A stretch of 24,079 bases of DNA from an uncultured Steroidobacter sp. (GTDB lineage Bacteria > Pseudomonadota > Gammaproteobacteria > Steroidobacterales > Steroidobacteraceae), in NCBI GenBank assembly GCA_946478975.1, contig CAMLEO010000086.1:1-24079 (forward strand), read 5' to 3'. The translations under genes and the position numbers were made by a program. Positions 1 to 7,637 of the stretch are shown here, in pieces; positions within the stretch are counted from its first letter, which is position 1; each line of letters starts with the position of its first letter. The notes under the pieces were generated by a model that was not told the DNA's origin, ran no database searches, and saw only the letters and a program-made list of their open reading frames with translations.

Positions 1-1827
1 GCGGGCCACCAGCCATGACATTTCGAACGCGTCGAGATTTTCATCGGCGCCGATGCTGTCGCGCTCGCCCCGCCACTCGAAGTTGAATTGCTGGCCGTGA
101 CGCGGAAAGAAAATGCTGTCGAGCTTGTCGTACGAGAAGCGCGCGAAATAACCGCCGCGATCGAATTGGAAGTTCGGCAGCCCCGGATCGCCGATCAACA
201 CGCGCGCACGGCCGCTGCCACGGTTCATGCCGAAACGAACCTCGCCCCAGTTCTGGATTTCGCGGCCCACATCCACGCCGCCCTGTAACGTGCGCACCCG
301 ATATTCCGCCAGCAGATCGTCCCGCTGCAGCTGAAACACGCTGCGCTCCTCGAAGTCGAAGTGAGGCGCGACGAAATATCGGCTCGCCAGCGACAGCGGC
401 TGATAGAACTCGGTGAAGAACTTCGGGTTGTCGCCGATTTGAATGTCGGTGAGCCATTCGCCGTCGAGCGAATTCAGCTCGGTGGAAATGAAACGAAGCG
501 CGGCGTTGTAACGGCTCGTGCCCTCGAAGTTGTCTTCGAGATTCAGGCCGAAGCGCACGTAGTTCGGGCCCCAGCTCTTGCGGCGCAGGTCGAGCTCCAG
601 ACCCGAGCGGCCGTTCTCTTCGATCAAGTTGTAATCGATGGACTCGAAACGATCCAGCGCATACAGCGACGACAATTGATTGCGCACGCGATCGGCATCG
701 AGCGTCTTGCCGACCAGGTTGCTCATGGTCGCCTTCACCAGCGGGTCATATTCCATCGAGCGCGGATCGGCGCGCACGAAATCGATCCTCGGCAGGCTGT
801 TGTCACGAGGATTGCGAGTGGCGAGATACTTGATGTAGTCGTCCTGGCTCAGCGCCAGTTTTTCCAACGCACCGGTCTTGGCACGAGCCGCCACTTCGCC
901 GGCGCGCACCGACTGCAACACACGGCCGAAATCGGCCGAGGTCGAGCGGCCCAGATCGGGCTCGATCACGATGTCGTTCGGCCCGAGCAGCGCACGCTGC
1001 TGACGCGTGCGGCCCTGGATCAGGATGGCGAACGCCTGGTTGGTGATTTCCAGCGGCGATTTCAGCTCCTCGCTCGCATACAGCGGGAAGCTCACATCGA
1101 CCACGATCAGCACGTCGACCTTCATCGCGCGTGCCAGCTCCACGGGGAGATTTTCGGTGAGCCCGCCGTCGACCAGCAGGCGACCGTCGCGCTCGGCCGG
1201 TGCAAACACGCCCGGTGCGGACATGCTGGCGCGCATCGCTGTCACCAGGTCGCCGGAATCGAGGATGACTTTCTCGCCCGTTTCCAGATCGGTGGCCACG
1301 GCGCGAAACGGAATGGGCAGGCTGTCGAAACTCTGAATGGCCGCGACCGGCAACGACGCCCGGCGCAGCACTTGTTCCAATTTCTGTCCTTGCACCAGGC
1401 CGCGCGGCAGAACGAAACCGTCCTTGCGCACGCCCATCGCGTAGCGCACCAGGAATTCCCGGTCGTCCTGCTTGCGGCGGAAGCCCAGCTCCTCGCGCGG
1501 CGGACGATCCCTGAACGCGTCCTCCCAGTTCACCGAGCGCAGCAGCTTGTCGATCTCGGCGACCGGCATGCCCGAGGCGTAGAGCCCGCCCACCACAGCG
1601 CCCATGCTGGTGCCGGCGATGGCATCGATGGGAATGCGCATTTCGTCGATGACCTTCAAGACACCGACGTGCGCGGCCCCGCGTGCGCCACCGCCGCTCA
1701 ACACCAGGCCGATGCGCGGTCGATGCTGATCCTCGGCGTCTGCGTTCGCCGGCATCGCCAAGGGCAATGCAAGCAACAGCGCCAGCGCGCAGCGTGATAC
1801 GCAGGATGCGTAATGGGCCTTCATCAT
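1..1827 (-). CDS. Patatin-like phospholipase with POTRA and Omp85 barrel (PlpD-like), 3' end cut by window
   Basis: Open reading frame of 609 codons from ATG at 1827 to the window edge, with no stop reached. The N-terminus is a Sec signal peptide ending near AMPANA (residues 24-29). A patatin domain follows, with the oxyanion loop GGGARG (45-50), nucleophile motif GTSMG (Ser74) and catalytic Asp220 in DGG, so the Ser-Asp dyad is intact. A POTRA-like segment starts near residue 342, and from about 418 there is an outer-membrane barrel of the bacterial surface antigen type. This order (signal, patatin, POTRA, barrel) is that of type Vd autotransporters such as Pseudomonas PlpD (about 730 residues), so roughly the last 120-150 residues are missing here. 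The family hydrolyses phospholipids at or outside the cell surface. The next codon, at 1824, is also ATG and may be the real start, because a TATAAT lies just upstream and no Shine-Dalgarno is visible. The gene diverges from the PQQ dehydrogenase. Confidence 0.9.
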   Translation of the reverse strand, partial: MMKAHYASCVSRCALALLLALPLAMPANADAEDQHRPRIGLVLSGGGARGAAHVGVLKVIDEMRIPIDAIAGTSMGAVVGGLYASGMPVAEIDKLLRSVNWEDAFRDRPPREELGFRRKQDDREFLVRYAMGVRKDGFVLPRGLVQGQKLEQVLRRASLPVAAIQSFDSLPIPFRAVATDLETGEKVILDSGDLVTAMRASMSAPGVFAPAERDGRLLVDGGLTENLPVELARAMKVDVLIVVDVSFPLYASEELKSPLEITNQAFAILIQGRTRQQRALLGPNDIVIEPDLGRSTSADFGRVLQSVRAGEVAARAKTGALEKLALSQDDYIKYLATRNPRDNSLPRIDFVRADPRSMEYDPLVKATMSNLVGKTLDADRVRNQLSSLYALDRFESIDYNLIEENGRSGLELDLRRKSWGPNYVRFGLNLEDNFEGTSRYNAALRFISTELNSLDGEWLTDIQIGDNPKFFTEFYQPLSLASRYFVAPHFDFEERSVFQLQRDDLLAEYRVRTLQGGVDVGREIQNWGEVRFGMNRGSGRARVLIGDPGLPNFQFDRGGYFARFSYDKLDSIFFPRHGQQFNFEWRGERDSIGADENLDAFEMSWLVAR

Positions 1828-1831
1828 CGAA

Positions 1832-1837
1832 ATTATA
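1832..1837 (-). promoter_or_regulatory. Consensus -10 box (TATAAT) abutting the phospholipase start
   Basis: On the minus strand a perfect TATAAT lies only 4 bases before the first ATG (1827) and 7 before the second (1824). A transcript starting at the usual distance would begin at about 1824-1826, on the start codon itself. No good -35 hexamer is seen at 16-18 bases. Confidence 0.5.
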
Positions 1838-1883
1838 GTACCCGAACCTTGTGACCTCGCACGCTCGCCGATACGCTTTTTGA

Positions 1884-3869
1884 ATGAGTGCAACCTGTCG
1901 CCGCCTGGCCACGCCGCTGCTGATCGGCCTGTTGATCGAATTGGCCATCTCGGCGGGCGCCTCGGCAGCGCCGCCCCATCGACGTCTCTACGATGACGAC
2001 GCGCAGTGGCAATGGTACGGCGGCGATGCCGGCGGCACTCGTCATTCCAGCCAGGCGCGCATCACCGCCAAGAACGTCGAGCAGCTGGAGATCGCGTGGA
2101 CCTATCGCACCGGCGAGCTCGGCGCCGGCTTCGTTCAAGCGCGCAAGATGTCGTTCGAGACCACGCCGATCCTGATCGACGACACGCTGTATCTCAGCAC
2201 GCCCACCAACATCGTCATCGCCCTGAACGCCGCCACCGGCAAACCGCACTGGCGCTACGATCCGAAAATCTCACGTCAGACGCGTTATGCGGAAGTCACA
2301 TCGCGCGGCGTCTCGTGGTGGACCGACGAATCGGCCGATCCGAATGCAGTCTGCTCACAACGTATTTTCTTCGGCACGCTCGATGCGCGACTGATCTCGC
2401 TGGATGCTCACACCGGGCGGCCCTGCACGAGCTTCGGCGGCAAAGGCAGCATCGATCTCGCTAGTGGTGCGAGGCCGACGGAACGCGGCCAATATCTCGT
2501 CACCTCGCCGCCTGCTGTGTATCGCGACTTGATCATCGTCGGCTCGGCGATTGGTGATAATCGCGCGGTCGAGGTGGAACGCGGAGTCGTACGTGCGTTC
2601 GATGCTCGCACCGGCGTGCAACGCTGGGCATGGGATCCAATACCAACTTCGCCCGAAGAAGCGAAGGCACGCGGCTGGACCGAAGAATCCGCGCGACGCA
2701 CCGGCGGTGCGAACGCATGGTCGGTGATCTCCGTCGACGTCGGCCGGGGTTTGTTATTTGTTCCGACCGGCTCGGCGAGTCCCGACAATTTCGGCGGCGA
2801 GCGGCCGGGAGCAAACAACTACGCCAACTCGCTGGTCGCGCTGCGCGCTGAGACCGGCGAAGTCGTGTGGCATCGTCAGCTCGTCCATCACGACTTGTGG
2901 GATTACGACCTGGCCGCGCAGCCCATGCTCATCGACTTCGAGCGCGACGGCAAAGCGATTCCCGCCGTCGTGCAGGCGACCAAGACCGGCATGCTGTTCG
3001 TATTCGATCGCGAGACCGGCGAGCCGGTGTTTGAAATCGTCGAGCGCCCGGTGCCGGAATCGGATGTGCCGGGAGAAAAAGCCTCGCCAACGCAACCGTT
3101 CCCAGCAACGCCGACGCTGGTATCGCACGCGGCAGTCACGCCGCAAGATGCCTGGGGGCTCACGGTTCTGGATCGATCGAGCTGTCGCAAGCTGATCAGC
3201 CAGTACCGCTCCGAAGGCTTGTTCACACCGCCGAGTCTGCAGGGCTCGATCCTGTCGCCGAGCGCGATTGGCGGCGTCAACTGGGGCAGCCTCGCGTTCG
3301 ACAGCGACCGTCAGCTGCTGCTGGCGGCCGTCAATCATCTGCCGATGGTCTCGACGTTGATTCCTCGCGATCAATTCGAACCGATGCGCAAGTCGGAGCG
3401 TTACGCGGACTCAGAGTTCTCCCGTCAGGCAGGCACGCCTTACGGAGTGCGGCGCGAGTTGCTGAAATCGCCGATTGGTTTGCCCTGCACTGCGCCGCCG
3501 TGGGGATCGCTGGCCGCCGTCGATTTACGTCGGAACGCGATTCGCTGGCAGGTCGTGCTCGGCTCGACGCGCGACCGCACACCGTGGTTCGTGCCGTCCC
3601 GAACCATCGGCATGCCGAACCTGGGTGGGCCGATCGTGACGGCAGGCGGACTGGTCTTTGTCGCGGCGGCCACCGACAATTACCTGCGGGCGTTCGATGT
3701 CGAGACCGGCAGTGAGCTGTGGAAAGGACGCCTGCCGGCGGGGGGCCAGGCGACGCCCATGACCTACGAAAGCCAGGGCCGGCAGTTCGTGGTGATTGCC
3801 GCCGGCGGTCACGGCAAGCTGAAAACAGATCAAGGCGATTACGTGGTCGCGTTCGCGTTGCCACAGTGA
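1884..3869 (+). CDS. PQQ-dependent dehydrogenase, periplasmic, glucose-dehydrogenase (Gcd) type
   Basis: The product has 661 residues: a signal peptide (about 1-28, ending ASA) and then a full eight-bladed quinoprotein propeller. Characteristic stretches include WQWYGGDAGGTRHS near the start of the mature chain, SWWTD, VTSPPAVYRD, HHDLWDYD (335-342) and ATKTGMLFVFDRETG with Lys367. The Asp of the WDYD segment and Lys367 fit the active-site Asp/Lys pair known in E. coli Gcd (alignment by eye). The five membrane helices of Gcd are absent, so this is a soluble periplasmic form that would pass electrons to a carrier not encoded here. Sugars or alcohols are likely substrates, but the exact one is unknown. 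No Shine-Dalgarno precedes ATG 1884, yet the signal peptide begins there. The TonB receptor gene follows after 14 bases, and no pqq biosynthesis gene is in the window. Confidence 0.9.
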   Translation: MSATCRRLATPLLIGLLIELAISAGASAAPPHRRLYDDDAQWQWYGGDAGGTRHSSQARITAKNVEQLEIAWTYRTGELGAGFVQARKMSFETTPILIDDTLYLSTPTNIVIALNAATGKPHWRYDPKISRQTRYAEVTSRGVSWWTDESADPNAVCSQRIFFGTLDARLISLDAHTGRPCTSFGGKGSIDLASGARPTERGQYLVTSPPAVYRDLIIVGSAIGDNRAVEVERGVVRAFDARTGVQRWAWDPIPTSPEEAKARGWTEESARRTGGANAWSVISVDVGRGLLFVPTGSASPDNFGGERPGANNYANSLVALRAETGEVVWHRQLVHHDLWDYDLAAQPMLIDFERDGKAIPAVVQATKTGMLFVFDRETGEPVFEIVERPVPESDVPGEKASPTQPFPATPTLVSHAAVTPQDAWGLTVLDRSSCRKLISQYRSEGLFTPPSLQGSILSPSAIGGVNWGSLAFDSDRQLLLAAVNHLPMVSTLIPRDQFEPMRKSERYADSEFSRQAGTPYGVRRELLKSPIGLPCTAPPWGSLAAVDLRRNAIRWQVVLGSTRDRTPWFVPSRTIGMPNLGGPIVTAGGLVFVAAATDNYLRAFDVETGSELWKGRLPAGGQATPMTYESQGRQFVVIAAGGHGKLKTDQGDYVVAFALPQ

Positions 3870-3871
3870 AC

Positions 3872-3875
3872 AAGG
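3872..3875 (+). promoter_or_regulatory. Ribosome binding site (AAGG) fixing the receptor start
   Basis: AAGG ends 8 bases before ATG 3884. This supports that start over the in-frame GTG at 3866, which overlaps the upstream stop codon, and over any longer form starting inside the dehydrogenase gene. Confidence 0.6.
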
Positions 3876-3883
3876 TTCATCCC

Positions 3884-5968
3884 ATGCGCATGCTGAGCTC
3901 TTCGTTATTGGGCGCTGCCCTGCTCGCCACCGGCGCGCAGGCGGCGGAGAAAGACGAAAACAAAAAAGTCGAAACCGTGGTCGTCACCGGCACGCGGTCC
4001 GCTGAGGAACTGCGCGACTTCGCCGGCAGCATCTCGGTCGTCGGCGGCGATGAAGTCACAGTCGTCGGCTCCACTCATCACAGCGAGATCATGAATCGCG
4101 CGCCCGGCGCGATGATTCAACGGAACAGCGGCGAAGAAAGTCTGACCGCGATCCGCTCGCCGGTGTTGAGCGGCCCGGGCTCGTGCGGCGTGTTTTTGTT
4201 TCTAGAAAACAGCGTGCCGATCCGGCCCATCGGGTTCTGCAACGTCAACGAGCTGTTCGAAGTAAACAGCGAGCAAGCGAGCTCGATCGAAGTGTTGCGC
4301 GGCCCCGCGGGCGTCGTTTACGGCTCGGGCGCGATGCATGGCGCGGTGAATGTGATTTCCGCTCAGCCGGGCGAAATGCCGGCTCGCAGTCTCGCGCTCG
4401 AAGGCGGGCCCGATGAGTACTATCGCGGCAAGCTCGGTTTGAGTCACAAGAGCGATGCCACTGATGTCGGTGGTGTCGTCGTTGCCTCGCATGACGGCGG
4501 CTGGCGAGACAGCTCAGGGCTCGACGAACAAAAGTTGAATCTCGGGCTCGTGCATCGCGCCGGCGATGCAACCATGGGCCTGGATCTGGCAGCGACCAAT
4601 CTCAATCAGGACACGGCTGGCTTCATTCAAGGTTACAACGCTTATAAGAACGAAAGCATTGCGCGTTCCAATCCGAATCCGGAAGCGTATCGCGACGCTT
4701 ACGCCGTACGTTTGATCGGACATTACCAGCGGCCGCTGAGCGATCGAGTGCAACTCGCCGTGCGCCCGTACGCGCGTTACTCGCGCATGGATTTCATCCA
4801 GCACTTCCTGATCGGCAAGCCGCTGGAGGAGAACGGCCAGGAATCCGGCGGCGTGCTGACATCGTTCGATATCACGGCGTTCGAGAACACGCGCATTCTC
4901 ACCGGAGTGGATGTCGAGCTCGCGCAAGGCTTCTTGAAGGAAACACAGCCCGGGCCGGCAACCGACGGCGCGCCGGCGGCGAATGCGATCCGGCCTGCGG
5001 GCAAACATTACGACTATCAAGTCGACAGTCGCGTCGCGGCTGCGTATGCGCAGGTCGAGCAGCCGTTTGCGGAGCGCTGGCGAGCAATCGGCGGCGTGCG
5101 CTTCGAGTATGTTGATTATGAATATGACAATCGCATGATCAGCGGCAACACGGCCGAGAACGGCACGCCGTGCGCGCCCGCGGGATGTTTATTCAATCGC
5201 CCGGCGGATCGCAGCGATGACTTCACCAATGTGACTTCCAAGCTCGGGCTGAGCTACGAGGTCACGGACAATCACACGCTGTATGTCACTGCGACCCGCG
5301 GCTATCGCGCGCCGGACACGAGCGAGCTGTATCGCCTGCAGCGCCAGCAGTCCGTGGCGGACCTGGATTCCGAGCGGCTCGACAGCATCGAAGTGGGCTC
5401 ACGCGGCGCGTTCGGCCCGCTGCGCTACTCGCTCGCGGCGTTCACGATGGAAAAGGACAATGTGATTTTTCGCGACTCGAACGGCTTCAACGTGAGCGAC
5501 GGCCGTACCGATCACGAAGGCGTGGAATATGAGTTCTCGTGGGTGCCGATCGACACGCTGTCGCTTGCGCTCTCAGGCACTTACGCCAAGCACACTTATG
5601 AGTTCAATCGCGTCATCGAGCAAGGCGAGACCATCGTCTCGGGTCGGGACATCGACACTGCGCCTCGTCACATCAACACGGCACGTTTGAACTGGAGCTT
5701 CCTGCCCTCAGCGGCAGCGGAGCTGGAATGGGTGTCGGTCGGACGTTATTTCGTCGACGCGGCCAATGCGAATTCCTACGGCGGCCACGATTTGTTGAAT
5801 CTTCGCCTGAGCTGGCGCGCCACCGAAAACTGGCGAACCATTCTTCGGCTGAACAACGTCACCGACCGCGCCTACGCCGACCGCGCCGACTTCGCCTTCG
5901 GCAATTATCGTTATTTCCCCGGCCGCGGCCGCACGCTGTTCGTCGAAGTGCGCTACGAGACCGAATAA
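3884..5968 (+). CDS. TonB-dependent outer-membrane receptor
   Basis: The protein has 694 residues: a signal peptide (1-20, ATGAQA), a TonB-box-like segment VETVVVTGTR (29-38), a plug domain (about 45-160) with the conserved SSIEVLRGPAGVVYGSGA and GAVNVIS, and a 22-strand-type barrel ending in the usual RTLFVEVRY. Receptors of this family use TonB/ExbBD energy to import scarce ligands such as siderophores, cobalamin, sugars or PQQ. The plug carries a Cys pair (101 and 119), and a barrel loop carries another close pair (430 and 435), possibly disulfides. The frame stays open upstream to 3719, but the signal peptide and the AAGG site place the start at 3884. Coupling to a PQQ dehydrogenase suggests import of PQQ, as for E. 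coli PqqU/YncD, or of that enzyme's substrate. The ligand is inference only. Confidence 0.9.
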   Translation: MRMLSSSLLGAALLATGAQAAEKDENKKVETVVVTGTRSAEELRDFAGSISVVGGDEVTVVGSTHHSEIMNRAPGAMIQRNSGEESLTAIRSPVLSGPGSCGVFLFLENSVPIRPIGFCNVNELFEVNSEQASSIEVLRGPAGVVYGSGAMHGAVNVISAQPGEMPARSLALEGGPDEYYRGKLGLSHKSDATDVGGVVVASHDGGWRDSSGLDEQKLNLGLVHRAGDATMGLDLAATNLNQDTAGFIQGYNAYKNESIARSNPNPEAYRDAYAVRLIGHYQRPLSDRVQLAVRPYARYSRMDFIQHFLIGKPLEENGQESGGVLTSFDITAFENTRILTGVDVELAQGFLKETQPGPATDGAPAANAIRPAGKHYDYQVDSRVAAAYAQVEQPFAERWRAIGGVRFEYVDYEYDNRMISGNTAENGTPCAPAGCLFNRPADRSDDFTNVTSKLGLSYEVTDNHTLYVTATRGYRAPDTSELYRLQRQQSVADLDSERLDSIEVGSRGAFGPLRYSLAAFTMEKDNVIFRDSNGFNVSDGRTDHEGVEYEFSWVPIDTLSLALSGTYAKHTYEFNRVIEQGETIVSGRDIDTAPRHINTARLNWSFLPSAAAELEWVSVGRYFVDAANANSYGGHDLLNLRLSWRATENWRTILRLNNVTDRAYADRADFAFGNYRYFPGRGRTLFVEVRYETE

Positions 5969-5976
5969 AAAGAAAA

Positions 5977-6000
5977 CGGCCCGGTGAGGGAACCGGGCCG
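5977..6000 (-). terminator. Intrinsic terminator of the minus-strand DUF1501 operon
   Basis: A perfect 9-bp stem (CGGCCCGGT / ACCGGGCCG) encloses the 6-base loop GAGGGA. Read on the minus strand, it is followed by a T-rich tract (TTTTCTTTTT), so it should terminate the operon ending at 6030. On the plus strand no T-run follows the stem, so it is less convincing as a terminator for the receptor gene, which converges on it. Confidence 0.8.
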
Positions 6001-6029
6001 AGGAAGGGGAAGAAACAAAAGTCAGATCG

Positions 6030-7625
6030 TCAAATCGTCAGGTCGGTCGGTCTGGCCGCGATCGGCGAGAAGGCGACCAGGCTGTCGAGCGCGGCGCCGC
6101 TGCCGAGAGCGCTGCCGAACAGTGTGTTGTAACGGCCGATGTCGTCGTGCAGGGCCATGTAGTTCAACAGCACGGTCTGCACCAACAGGTTGACGTTGTT
6201 GGCAGCGGGGCTGCTGCTGGTGACGACATCGCCGCTGGCGGCGAAATATCCGATCTGCTGATGGCGTGCAGCCGCGGGCGTGCCGTTCTCGAGCAGCGTC
6301 GGCCGGCCGGCTGGGTTGTAAACCAGGAAGAACGCCGCGGCGGTCTGCTGATTGTCACCGGTCCACTGGCCTTTGCCGCGACCGTTGACGGAATCGTCGA
6401 CCATGCCGTTGGAAGACAACGAGCCGTCGCTGAATACATAAATCATCACAGGCACGCCGCGCGCCGCCGCAAATTCCAAGCACGCGCCGATGCAGCGGCC
6501 GGCACGCAGATCGCGCTGCTCGCCCGTGGCGCGATCGCCGGTGTGATAGTCGAAGCCGCCCATGCTGATCGTGCCCGCGCCGGCCTTGCCTTCGATGACC
6601 AGCTTCATGACCGAAGCAGTCTTCTGGAATTCACCGTCGCCGCTGAAATTGGCGCCGAAGATGCGCGTGATGTCCGGATCCACCGCGGGATTGAGCGCAG
6701 CGGGATCGTTGAATTTCTCGACCGTATCCGCAGTCTTCACATAGGCGCACTTGAAGCCGAGCTCGGTCTTCGTGTCGTCCGTCACCGGCAGTTTGGTGGT
6801 GACGTGACCGAGCTTTTGATTGCTGAGGCGATACATCGATTCCAGCGTCTTCACCGTATCGTCGGCGCTGAGAATCGTCGCCACCTCGCCGGTGTCCACC
6901 AGGCCGGTGACATCGCTCGAACGGTCGATCTTGGTCGGGCGATTGGCCGGATCGATCAGCATCGCGGGCGCCATCGAGTTGCCGCCGGATTCGGAGTTCT
7001 GCGAGCCGATCAGCGTGAGCAGCGAGCCGCGCAGGCCGTACTTCGCCAGGCCATACATCGGATTGTGAGGATTGTTGCCGGTGTCGTTTTCCGAACGAGC
7101 CGCAATCACCGCACCGTTGACCATCGCGCGCGTGGTCACAGATGTTTTCTCGATCATGCCGCGCAGGAACGCGCTGTCCGAATGGAATGCGAGGCCGAAC
7201 TCGGTGTTCACGAAGTTCGTGGTCGCGTTGTTCGGCAGCATGTTGCCCGGCAGGCCGAGCTTGGAATATCCCTGGGTGCTGAGGAAATCCATCTGGCCGC
7301 CTTCCTTGCCGACCAGCACGTTGGAACCTGCGATGTTGGCGCCGCCCGCGAGGTCGAAGCAGATGAAAGGCACTCTGCCCGCAGCACCGCCGGTGATGTC
7401 ACAAAACGCTTTGGCCTTCATGTCGATCAGGTCTTGCGACAGCGCGTTGGCCCGGCCCGGCTTCAGCATCATGCTGAGTGCCGCCGGTGCCACCACTGTG
7501 GCCGCGCCGGTCGTAAACCCTTGCGCCAGGAAGTCACGGCGCGTGACCGGCTTCTTGTGCGATCCATGGCGCAGCGGCTCGTTCAAGCCCAACGCACGCT
7601 TCCGTTGTGATTTGATGATGAACAT
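6030..7625 (-). CDS. Tat-exported DUF1501-like protein
   Basis: The product has 531 residues. The N-terminus carries a twin-arginine signal (TRRDFLAQGF, Arg29-Arg30) and a hydrophobic stretch up to GRANA (about 61), so it is exported folded, probably to the periplasm. The body resembles the DUF1501 family: an early FICFDLAGGANIAGSNV segment and a later MGGFDYHTGD segment (355-364), which matches the GGFDTH-type signature of that family. The biochemical role of DUF1501 proteins is not established. Tat export hints at a bound cofactor or a complex folded before transport. Such proteins are sometimes misnamed GspF in databases, and nothing here supports a type II secretion role. It is the last gene of a three-gene operon, 12 bases after the LamG cytochrome gene, with an AGAGG ribosome site 8 bases before ATG 7625 that sits close to the upstream stop. 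Confidence 0.75.
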   Translation of the reverse strand: MFIIKSQRKRALGLNEPLRHGSHKKPVTRRDFLAQGFTTGAATVVAPAALSMMLKPGRANALSQDLIDMKAKAFCDITGGAAGRVPFICFDLAGGANIAGSNVLVGKEGGQMDFLSTQGYSKLGLPGNMLPNNATTNFVNTEFGLAFHSDSAFLRGMIEKTSVTTRAMVNGAVIAARSENDTGNNPHNPMYGLAKYGLRGSLLTLIGSQNSESGGNSMAPAMLIDPANRPTKIDRSSDVTGLVDTGEVATILSADDTVKTLESMYRLSNQKLGHVTTKLPVTDDTKTELGFKCAYVKTADTVEKFNDPAALNPAVDPDITRIFGANFSGDGEFQKTASVMKLVIEGKAGAGTISMGGFDYHTGDRATGEQRDLRAGRCIGACLEFAAARGVPVMIYVFSDGSLSSNGMVDDSVNGRGKGQWTGDNQQTAAAFFLVYNPAGRPTLLENGTPAAARHQQIGYFAASGDVVTSSSPAANNVNLLVQTVLLNYMALHDDIGRYNTLFGSALGSGAALDSLVAFSPIAARPTDLTI

Positions 7626-7637
7626 GCGAGTCGCCTC

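Noticed and set aside
361..1797. Plus-strand open frame of 478 codons opposite the phospholipase
   Set aside because: Antisense to a clear patatin gene, with no motif and low-complexity composition.
803..1948. Minus-strand open frame of 381 codons over the phospholipase
   Set aside because: It is shifted relative to the true patatin frame, which carries GGGARG, GTSMG and DGG in order and runs open to the window edge.
6030..7625. Naming the DUF1501-like gene GspF (type II secretion)
   Set aside because: It has a Tat signal and no GspF membrane helices, and no other secretion genes are nearby.
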